NCBI RefSeq assembly: GCF_014154935.1
Contig: NZ_JACEHH010000013.1
Coordinates: forward strand, 62,001-126,000
Source of the DNA: Stieleria mannarensis
GTDB lineage: Bacteria > Planctomycetota > Planctomycetia > Pirellulales > Pirellulaceae
Direction of reading: 5' to 3'
DNA: 64,000 nt
Positions 56,294-64,000 of this stretch are shown here, one piece after another. The position numbers and the translations under genes are program-made. Each line of letters starts with the position of its first letter. The stretch's first letter is position 1. The notes beneath the pieces were generated by a model. That model did no database searches and was not told where the DNA came from. It worked only from the letters and a program-made list of their open reading frames with translations.

Positions 56294-59200
56294 ATGAGCT
56301 TTCGAAGCCTTGGTAACCGTGTCAGGAACCTCGCCGAGCGACGCCATGATCGGCAGCGTGCGAACAAGCGTTTTCAATCGCGACGAAACCTTGTCCAGCA
56401 ATTGGAAGACCGCCGCTTGCTGGCCGGGCCGGAACTGATCGCGATCCGTCCTGATTCGGGTGCTCTGCTTCGCGACGGCGATACGCTCAACTCCGCGCCC
56501 AGTGAGTTCAATCTGCAGTTCCGCGCCGGTGCGGATATCGATGAAGCTTCGATCACCACCGATTCGATCAAGCTGGTCCGCAGCGGCGGCGACGGAACGT
56601 TCGGCGACGGCAACGAAGTCGATGTCGTACTGGGATATGTCGGATTGGAAAACCCGGGAGACAACGATCCGACCAATCTGCAACGAATCGTCTTTCGCAC
56701 CTCCAGTTCGGCCCCGCACAATGCGACCGATCCGGCCAACGCATTTCCCGACGACACCTACCAGATCCAAGTCTATGGGGCCGGTTCGAGTGTTCTGACC
56801 AATCTGGCCGGTGAAGCATTCAACGACGGAAACAACGAATTCACCACCTTCCGACTCGATCGCGGCGCGCAAGTCGTCGCGGTCGTACCGCAGCCGATCA
56901 GCTACAACCCGTTGTCGCAGGCGACCGACGAAATCGTCGTGTACTTTGACGATCAACCGCTGGATCCTTCGCAAGTCGAGGATCCCGCGTTCTATCGTCT
57001 GGTCAACACCTCCGACACGATCAACCCGGCCGACGATTCGACCTCGCTTCCCGAATCGGTGACTTACGATCCTGCCGCCAACCGCGTGACGTTGAAATTC
57101 GCCTCGGCGATCCCCGAAGGCAATTACCGTTTGGACGTCGGTCAGTCCGGTGGCGACAATTCGACCACCGCCACCGCGATTCAGGTTGGTAGCCTAAACG
57201 ACAGCAACCAGTTCGCCCAAAACGGATTCTTGGGTGACTTCGGTGGCGTCAGCGACAACGCAGCCGATGTCGATTTGTTTCGCGTCCAGCTCAATGCCGG
57301 GACGACGCTCAACGTCACCGTGACCCCGCAAGCAGCGGGGCTCAACACGCATCTTCGCGTTCTCGATGCGAACGAAACGCCACTGGACAGCAACATCGCC
57401 GGACCGGGCCTGGACAACGTCCTGAGCTTCCCGGTGGGAATCTCCGGTGAGTACTTCTTGGAGATCTCCAGCGCCGACGGTTCGACGGGGTCCTATCGGT
57501 TGGCCGCTGGCGTGACCGGCAGCCCGCTTTCGACCGACGATGACAACTCAACGTTCGACACCGCGACCGGTCTGGGGATGCTCGGGGCGGCGGAAGTGAG
57601 AATCACGTCGAACATCCGACGCCAACCGATTCCGATTCCGCCGCGGGCCGGCAGCGAAGACGAGCCGGGGCATCGGGTGATCCAACGTGAAGCACACATC
57701 GGCGCCATCGGTACGACGCCGAGTCTGCCGGCTTCGACCCGCATCCGGACCTACTACTTCCCCGACACGCTGGGCGTTGATACCAACGGCGATCCCTACA
57801 TCAACCTGATCACCGAAAAAGAAAAACAGATCATCCGCGAGATCTTCGAGATCTACGCGAAACTCTCCGGATACGAGTTCCGCGAATCGTCGGTGACGGT
57901 CCCCTTCGGCGACGATCTGATGATCGGTAAAGGTGACTTCCGCGCGGTCAGCCCGACGCTCGGTCCAAATGACGGAGTCGCGGGTCTGGCGAGCAGCGGA
58001 TTCGCGTTGGCCAATGGCGCGATTTACGACCAGGCGAATCGATTCTTCGGCGACGGTTTCACGTCCGTCATGTTCCACGAAATCGGTCACTCGCTGGGGC
58101 TGGGACACTCCTACGACATCCCGTCGAACATGGGGTCCGGCGTCCCCAACGACGTCTTGCCGGGCGACCACGACGTCGTGCACCTGCAGCGGATCGTGCC
58201 GCCCAATTCCACCGACATCGACATGTACCGTTTCTCGCTTTCCGAGGCGGGACGGCTGAAAGCCGAAACGATCGCGGAGCGACTTTCGACGCCCAGCCTG
58301 CTGAACACCGCGATGTCGCTCTATCAGGAAATCGACGGCGGCTGGGAACTGATTGCACGTAACGACCAATACTTCGGCGCCGATTCGTTCTTGGATCTCC
58401 ATCTCGAACCGGGCAACTATGCGATCGGAATCAGCAGCACCGGCAACACGGACTATGACCCCCGTGTCCCGGATTCCGGATTCGGCGGAACGACCGATGG
58501 TGCCTATGAACTGAAGCTCTCGTTCGACGCCGAACAGGACGGCGTGCTTGTGGATACCGACGGAACAGCCTTCGACGGTGATGCCGATGGCACCCCCGGC
58601 GGCGTTTACTCGTTCTGGTTCCAGTCGAACGATCCCGACACCACGATCTTCGTCGGCAAACAATCCGACTTTGGTCCCAGCCCCGAAGGCGACGGGCGGC
58701 TGACGAGCCCCTTTGACAGTATCGAAACCGCGTTGCAGCAGGCCGGAAGCCGGATCGTCGTTCCCCTCGACGCCGTCGGGACGATCAATAACGGCGAACA
58801 ATTTGTGATCGACGACGGAACCAACGTCGCGACCTTCCGGTTCGGGACGTTGGGAGCCAATCCGGTTGACATCAGCGGTGCCTCCACGGCGGCCGATGTG
58901 GCGGCCGCGATTCAAGCCGCCGTGGCGGCGGCCAAAGCCGGTGGCCGGTTGAACACTTCGGTGTCGGTCAGCGTCTCAACCCGCATCGTTCAGTTTGACG
59001 GGATCGACACCTTGAACATCGCCGGTTCACCGACGTTGATTTCGACGCCCAACCCGGTTCGCATCCTGGCCAACGGCGGAGACGACGGGGATCTTACGAC
59101 GGCGTTGGACAACCGGCCCTACTTGGTCGGTCAGAGCACCTCCGGAGCCCCGCTCGACGACGGCGCGGAATTCTTGGTTCCGCAAGGCGTGAACGTGATG

Positions 59201-62200
59201 ATCGAGGCCGGCGCGTTGTTCAAGATGCGCCGCGCCAACATCGATGCCGGTTCGTCTTCGGCCAACATCAGCCGCAGCAATTCATCGATCCAAGTCTTGG
59301 GGACGCCGGAACATTCGGTGCTGTTCCGGTCCTATCACAACGACGCATTCGGCGGCGATTCCGATGGCGTCGGCCCCAGCGTTTCCCCGGGTGACTTCGG
59401 TGGAATCGTCTTCCGCGGTGATTCGGATCTGGACGCCTTCGGCAGCTATCTGAACTACGTCAACCACGCGGACATCGACAACGGCGGCGGCAACGTCTTT
59501 GTCGACGCCAACGAATTGCCCTTCGCGCCGATCTACATCACCGATGCCCGTCCGACGGTTTCCTTCAACCGGATCACCAACGCAAAAAGTCCCGCGATTT
59601 CGGCCAGCCCGGATGCGTTCGATGATTCCAACGGACGGATCGGTCCCGACGTCGCCGGGAACTACCTCGAAGACAACGCGGTCAACGGCTTGTTCATCCG
59701 AGTCAAGACTCCGCTGGGATCGACGATCGACAAGTTGGACGTTTCGGGTCGCTTCGACGACGCGGACATCCCCCACGTCCTGAGCGAAAACCTGATCATC
59801 TCCGGTGCCGCGGGCGGACCGATCCTGACGCCCTCGCGGCAACTGCTCGCGCGTGCCTCGGGCCGCCTCGTCGTCGATCCGGGGGTCATCGTCAAACTGG
59901 ACCTCTCACGGATCGAAGTCGAACGTGGCGGCGGCGCCTTGATCGCCGAAGGCACCCTGGACCGTCCGGTGATCTTCACCTCCATTTCCGACGACCGCTA
60001 CGGCGGCAGCGGGACATTCAACTCGGACCCGACCAGCAACCCGGTCCCGGCCCCCGCCGATTGGGGCGGACTGTACTTCGGCCAAGCGACTTCGGGCAGC
60101 ATCGACAATGCGTTGATCGCTTACGGCGGCGGCAGCACGTCTCTGGAAGGCGGTGCGGCGCCGTTCAACGCCATCGAAATTCATCAGGCGGACGTTCGGA
60201 TCGCGAACAGCCTGCTGCAATCCAATGCCGGCGGCGGAGGCGGCGGACAACGCAACGGACGCGGCGGACACTCCGATGCGGTCATTTACGTCCGTGGCGC
60301 ACAACCGATCATTCTCGACAACACGATCGTCGACAACGACGGACCGGCGATCAACATCAATGCCAACGCGATGCGTTTCGAAACGCAACGCGACTCCGGA
60401 CGCAGCACCGGGCGGATCGATCGCTATTCGCTCTTTGACGACAACCGGGGGCCGCTCGTCCGGCTGAATGAACTGGACGACAACTCGATCAATGGGATGC
60501 AGATCCGCGGCGAAGTCCTGACCACCGAGACGGTCTGGGACGACACCGACATGGTCCATGTGATCGCCGGTGAAGTCGTCGTCGGCAATCATCACACCTA
60601 CAGCGGCCTGACGCTGCAAAGCAGCAACTCCGAAAGTCTGGTCGTCAAAGCGACCAACGGATCGAACGGGTTCACCGCGACCGGAAAGCCGCAAGAGATC
60701 ATTGATCGCATCGGCGGTACCATCCACATTCTGGGAACGCCCGGTCACCCGGTCGTCTTGACCTCGCTGTCGGATGACACGGTCGGCGCCGGCTTCACCC
60801 CCAACGGCGATCTGAACAGCAATACGAACAATTCGGCCAATCCCACGATCGGTACTCCGGGGCAGTGGCGCGGGTTGTTGTTCGACGAATTCAGCAACGA
60901 CCGGAACGTCGCCATCGTGCGCGAGGCGGAAAACCCGCTGACCAACGGTAACGACGTCAACGGTAATCACGTCGTCGCCCAGAACCTCGGTGTGATCGCG
61001 CCGGACCAGAAGAGTGGCGACGAGAATCGCCGACTCGGTTTCGTCGTCAAAGGCTACATCAGCCCGACCGATGCCGACGACGTCGACGTTTACAGTTTCA
61101 ACGGCACCGCGGGAACGGAAGTTTGGATCGACATCGATCGCACCGACACCAATCTCGATGCGATCGTCGAAGTCATCAACGCGGCCGGCACCGTCCTTGC
61201 GCGATCGGTCGGCTCCGGAGTCAACGACCCGGGGAATCTCAACGACGATACGCTGACCAAGAACCCGCTGCTGGGCGGGGACCACTACACGCAAAACTTC
61301 CGTGACCCCGGATTCCGATACGTGCTGCCCGGAACGCCCGGGCAGACCGGGACGTACTTCGTTCGCGTCCGCAGCAACCCCGCATCACTCGGTGACGTGA
61401 CCGCGCTGGCCGGTGAAAGCCGTGGCGAATACCAGTTGCAACTTCGACTCGACCAGGTGCAAGAGTTCGCGGGATCGACGGTTCGGTTTGCCGACATCCG
61501 CTTCGCCGAAACCGGAATCGATGTGCGCGGTCTGCCCGCACACAGCCCGTTGATCGGTGAAGCCGGTGAAACGAACGCCAACAACAACACGTTCACTCAG
61601 GCGCAGCAGTTGGTCAACCTGTTGGAAACCGACGTCGCCGCGTTGGGGATTTCCGGCAACATTTCCAATGAGACCGACGCCGATTGGTATCGCTTCAGCC
61701 TTGAACAGACCGGGGTCCAGGTCATTGCGGGGGTCAACGACAGTCCCGGAACGATCGCGGTCGTGCTGGACCTGGATTACTCCGACAAAGCCGTCCGCGC
61801 CGACACCACCGTCGCGGTGTTCGACGAAGACGGCAACCTGGTGTTTATCGGACGTGAGTCGAATGTCGAAGACGACCGCAACGCCTCGGCCGACGGCAGC
61901 ATCGACGATCTGAGCCGGGGGTCGTTGGGAACCAAGGACGCGTACATCGGTCCGATTCACCTGACGCCGGGCGGCGATTTCTATGTCGCCGTGATGAGCG
62001 ACCGCTTGCTGCCGACGGCGTTGACCGGAATCTTCCAAGCCAACCCGGCCAACGCCGGCAACGGCCTGGTTCGTCTCGAACCGGTCAATTCGGTGTCGCG
62101 GATCGTCGAAGACCACCTCGGATTCCAGGGTTACTCGTCACGCGGAATCCCGATCTTTCCCGAGACGCCGCAAGGGCTGTTCGACATCAACACGCTGGCC

Positions 62201-64000
62201 GGCGTTGGCATGAACGTCAAACCGTTTACGCTGCAGGACGTCGCGTTGTACGTGGCCACCGACGAGCGGGAAAACGACGACAGCAACCGCAACAGCGACC
62301 ACCTGTATACCGTCGATGCATTCCAGAGTTCTCGCTGGCTGACTCGGGTCTCCGATGGCGGCGGGATCAACGGCGGTGTCAATGACGTTCAAGACGTGGT
62401 GATTCGAACCGATGGCCGAATGTACGGCTATCAACGACTCAATGACAATACGTCCAGCGTCGGTGCATTGGTCAGCATCGATCCGGAAACCGGCAACATC
62501 ACGCCCGTCGGCAACGACAATATCAACGGGCAGACCCCCACCCCGAATACATCGTCGTATTCTAACCAGATCCAAGACAATATCAGTCGCACCCGACGTG
62601 CCGATCAGTTCACGACCTCCGATGAAGTCGACGCGTTGACCTTCCGACGGGTCGGCACGACCGGTCCGGCGGCGGCACCGACGCCGATTTATGACGTCTA
62701 CTACGCTGTCCGAGAGTCGGACACGTCGTCGAAGTTGTATCTGGCGACCGAGAGCGGTGACGCGACCTTGACCCTGAATGCCCGAAACACTTACGGGGTC
62801 AAGGGAGACATTCAGCCGGCCGATGTCAACTACCAGACTTACAGTCTGACCGTTCGCGGCACCCCGCCGGCCAACGGCGCCACTCCCCAAACCACGATCC
62901 GGCTGAAATCCAAGGTCGCCGGTCTGGCCGGTGCATTTGATCTGGTGATCAACCCCAATCGCCCCAACAACACCAACGCCGTTGTCAACGTAACGGGCAA
63001 TACGATCATTCTGACGCTCGGCGGCACGGGAGGCCCCCCGATCACCGGAGCGCCGACGGCCCAAGCCATCGTCGATGAGATCAACAACGACCCGGCCGCC
63101 AGCCGACTGGTCACCGCGGTGATCTACAGCGGCAACGCGGACAACCGTGGCAACGGTGCGACCGGAACGCCGGCGATCACCACCAGTGCGGTCTTGACGA
63201 CCGCCGCCAGCGACGGCGCCGACGGGCCTCTGGCCGGTCGCGTGACCGGTCTGTCGTTCTCGAACTTCTTCGGCACCGGAAACCTGTACGGTGTGACCGA
63301 CGCCGGTGAGTTCCTGGAAATCAATCCCAACACCGGTGATGTGATCAATCGAGTCGACGCGACCAATGCGATCGGCGAGCCCGACCTGGAATTCCAAGGT
63401 CTCACTCTCGGCCCTCAAAACCTCGAAGGCGGCGCGTACAAGAACGTTTTGTTTGCGGTCACCTCCCGCGGGCAACTGGTCGCCTTTGACACTTCCGGAA
63501 ACGGATTCGTGGCCTTCGAATCCGGCGGCGCGGCTCAGTTGCTGACCACCGGCGCAGGCCCCGATGGTGGTTTCTTTACTTTGACGACCGACGCGGGCGT
63601 ATTCGGGCGGCAAACGACCGATCCGATCGCGTCCGACGCCCCGTCGTACCTGAGCGTGAACGAAACACAGACCATCAACACGACCGGATCCGGCAGCGGC
63701 GGAACCTTCACGTTGTCGATGGTCGTCGATCAAGGTGCCGTCACCAGTCCGGCGTTTGATCTCGATGCCACGCAAACGTTGATCACGGTCCAAGACGCGT
63801 CCGATTTCCCGGCCACCCCGTTCAACATCCAGATCGGAACCGAACAGATGCGCGTCGATTCGGCCACGGGCAATGCATGGACGGTGACCCGTGGGATCAA
63901 TGGAACGTTTGCAACGGCGCACGCCGACACCGCGACGGTGTTCGAAAAGGTGACATCGTTGACCACCAGCTCCCTGTCGCTTCCCAACGGTGACTTCCTG
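56294..64000 (+). CDS. Giant secreted protein 2 with metzincin-type metallopeptidase site, partial (3' end outside window)
   Basis: The frame is open from ATG 56294 to the window end (2569 codons), so the C-terminus is not seen. The basic N-terminus carries a LEPR-XLL-type motif LEDRRLLAG at 37-45. Residues 316-406 form a pre-peptidase C-terminal (PPC) module (DVDLFRVQLNAGTTLNV). Residues about 490-640 resemble matrixin/metzincin peptidases: helix IIREIFEIYAKLSGYEF, then HEIGHSLGLGH at 595-605 with all three zinc-binding His and E596, and M613 as a possible Met-turn. Further PPC-like units follow (near 630-740 and 1592-1670, DDVDVYSFNGTAGTEVW), with a right-handed beta-helix-like region at about 970-1500. 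Sequence and domain order match the first giant protein throughout, so the two are tandem paralogues. It is probably exported and may cleave surface or matrix proteins. Confidence 0.92.
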   Translation, partial: MSFRSLGNRVRNLAERRHDRQRANKRFQSRRNLVQQLEDRRLLAGPELIAIRPDSGALLRDGDTLNSAPSEFNLQFRAGADIDEASITTDSIKLVRSGGDGTFGDGNEVDVVLGYVGLENPGDNDPTNLQRIVFRTSSSAPHNATDPANAFPDDTYQIQVYGAGSSVLTNLAGEAFNDGNNEFTTFRLDRGAQVVAVVPQPISYNPLSQATDEIVVYFDDQPLDPSQVEDPAFYRLVNTSDTINPADDSTSLPESVTYDPAANRVTLKFASAIPEGNYRLDVGQSGGDNSTTATAIQVGSLNDSNQFAQNGFLGDFGGVSDNAADVDLFRVQLNAGTTLNVTVTPQAAGLNTHLRVLDANETPLDSNIAGPGLDNVLSFPVGISGEYFLEISSADGSTGSYRLAAGVTGSPLSTDDDNSTFDTATGLGMLGAAEVRITSNIRRQPIPIPPRAGSEDEPGHRVIQREAHIGAIGTTPSLPASTRIRTYYFPDTLGVDTNGDPYINLITEKEKQIIREIFEIYAKLSGYEFRESSVTVPFGDDLMIGKGDFRAVSPTLGPNDGVAGLASSGFALANGAIYDQANRFFGDGFTSVMFHEIGHSLGLGHSYDIPSNMGSGVPNDVLPGDHDVVHLQRIVPPNSTDIDMYRFSLSEAGRLKAETIAERLSTPSLLNTAMSLYQEIDGGWELIARNDQYFGADSFLDLHLEPGNYAIGISSTGNTDYDPRVPDSGFGGTTDGAYELKLSFDAEQDGVLVDTDGTAFDGDADGTPGGVYSFWFQSNDPDTTIFVGKQSDFGPSPEGDGRLTSPFDSIETALQQAGSRIVVPLDAVGTINNGEQFVIDDGTNVATFRFGTLGANPVDISGASTAADVAAAIQAAVAAAKAGGRLNTSVSVSVSTRIVQFDGIDTLNIAGSPTLISTPNPVRILANGGDDGDLTTALDNRPYLVGQSTSGAPLDDGAEFLVPQGVNVMIEAGALFKMRRANIDAGSSSANISRSNSSIQVLGTPEHSVLFRSYHNDAFGGDSDGVGPSVSPGDFGGIVFRGDSDLDAFGSYLNYVNHADIDNGGGNVFVDANELPFAPIYITDARPTVSFNRITNAKSPAISASPDAFDDSNGRIGPDVAGNYLEDNAVNGLFIRVKTPLGSTIDKLDVSGRFDDADIPHVLSENLIISGAAGGPILTPSRQLLARASGRLVVDPGVIVKLDLSRIEVERGGGALIAEGTLDRPVIFTSISDDRYGGSGTFNSDPTSNPVPAPADWGGLYFGQATSGSIDNALIAYGGGSTSLEGGAAPFNAIEIHQADVRIANSLLQSNAGGGGGGQRNGRGGHSDAVIYVRGAQPIILDNTIVDNDGPAININANAMRFETQRDSGRSTGRIDRYSLFDDNRGPLVRLNELDDNSINGMQIRGEVLTTETVWDDTDMVHVIAGEVVVGNHHTYSGLTLQSSNSESLVVKATNGSNGFTATGKPQEIIDRIGGTIHILGTPGHPVVLTSLSDDTVGAGFTPNGDLNSNTNNSANPTIGTPGQWRGLLFDEFSNDRNVAIVREAENPLTNGNDVNGNHVVAQNLGVIAPDQKSGDENRRLGFVVKGYISPTDADDVDVYSFNGTAGTEVWIDIDRTDTNLDAIVEVINAAGTVLARSVGSGVNDPGNLNDDTLTKNPLLGGDHYTQNFRDPGFRYVLPGTPGQTGTYFVRVRSNPASLGDVTALAGESRGEYQLQLRLDQVQEFAGSTVRFADIRFAETGIDVRGLPAHSPLIGEAGETNANNNTFTQAQQLVNLLETDVAALGISGNISNETDADWYRFSLEQTGVQVIAGVNDSPGTIAVVLDLDYSDKAVRADTTVAVFDEDGNLVFIGRESNVEDDRNASADGSIDDLSRGSLGTKDAYIGPIHLTPGGDFYVAVMSDRLLPTALTGIFQANPANAGNGLVRLEPVNSVSRIVEDHLGFQGYSSRGIPIFPETPQGLFDINTLAGVGMNVKPFTLQDVALYVATDERENDDSNRNSDHLYTVDAFQSSRWLTRVSDGGGINGGVNDVQDVVIRTDGRMYGYQRLNDNTSSVGALVSIDPETGNITPVGNDNINGQTPTPNTSSYSNQIQDNISRTRRADQFTTSDEVDALTFRRVGTTGPAAAPTPIYDVYYAVRESDTSSKLYLATESGDATLTLNARNTYGVKGDIQPADVNYQTYSLTVRGTPPANGATPQTTIRLKSKVAGLAGAFDLVINPNRPNNTNAVVNVTGNTIILTLGGTGGPPITGAPTAQAIVDEINNDPAASRLVTAVIYSGNADNRGNGATGTPAITTSAVLTTAASDGADGPLAGRVTGLSFSNFFGTGNLYGVTDAGEFLEINPNTGDVINRVDATNAIGEPDLEFQGLTLGPQNLEGGAYKNVLFAVTSRGQLVAFDTSGNGFVAFESGGAAQLLTTGAGPDGGFFTLTTDAGVFGRQTTDPIASDAPSYLSVNETQTINTTGSGSGGTFTLSMVVDQGAVTSPAFDLDATQTLITVQDASDFPATPFNIQIGTEQMRVDSATGNAWTVTRGINGTFATAHADTATVFEKVTSLTTSSLSLPNGDFL

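Overview
The window is high-GC bacterial DNA from a planctomycete, most likely a Pirellulaceae/Rhodopirellula-type organism (inference). The family content supports this: a paired DUF1549/DUF1553 and DUF1501 operon, a PVC-type membrane-bound dehydrogenase with HEAT repeats and a c-type heme site, an ECF sigma factor overlapping a Ser/Thr kinase with WD40 repeats, a PEP-CTERM protein, and two giant surface proteins with LEPR-XLL-type N-termini, one of them ending in a dockerin.

Layout. 1-6 kb, plus strand: 3' end of folC, a 4'-phosphopantetheinyl transferase, then a sigma factor/kinase pair with overlapping reading frames. 6.4-15.3 kb, mostly minus strand: the dehydrogenase/cytochrome gene, a small membrane protein on the plus strand, and the DUF1501 and DUF1549/DUF1553 genes. 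15.4-21.5 kb, plus strand: a membrane-anchored SGNH hydrolase, an exported His-rich protein, the helicase HrpB and a PEP-CTERM protein. tRNA-Leu(UAA) lies at 21963-22048. 22.2-32.5 kb holds three consecutive clan CD cysteine peptidase genes: an exported LamG-like/TPR/CHAT protein, a membrane-anchored metacaspase joined to it by a one-base stop/start overlap, and a membrane-anchored fusion of a class 3 lipase with a metacaspase. 32.9-34.0 kb: a stand-alone DUF4347 protein that lacks the conserved His and Cys of its family. 34.4-37.4 kb: a double zinc-ribbon membrane protein and a convergent coiled-coil, Cys-rich membrane protein. 38.2-64 kb: two tandem paralogous giant secreted proteins, the first 5898 residues long and the second running off the window end.

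Functional reading. The most unusual locus is the 22-32.5 kb peptidase cluster. All catalytic dyads are present, and the third protein joins a complete lipase triad to a complete caspase dyad through a linker with several basic residues. A plausible but untested model is a proteolytic cascade at the cell envelope that frees or activates a lipase. The second notable point is that giant 2 carries an intact HExxHxxGxxH metallopeptidase site, while the aligned segment of giant 1 has lost all three His and the Glu. Giant 1 also contains about eleven divergent copies of a short module that I cannot name.

Non-coding structure includes a palindromic element with ends built from GGTCAAAAAAT (two copies, 10602-10764 and 17619-17706), a near-perfect 30-nt-arm inverted repeat (6169-6243), a 14-bp tandem repeat starting at a stop codon (34031-34127), and several terminator-like hairpins. 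No CRISPR array, rRNA operon, phage or insertion sequence was seen.
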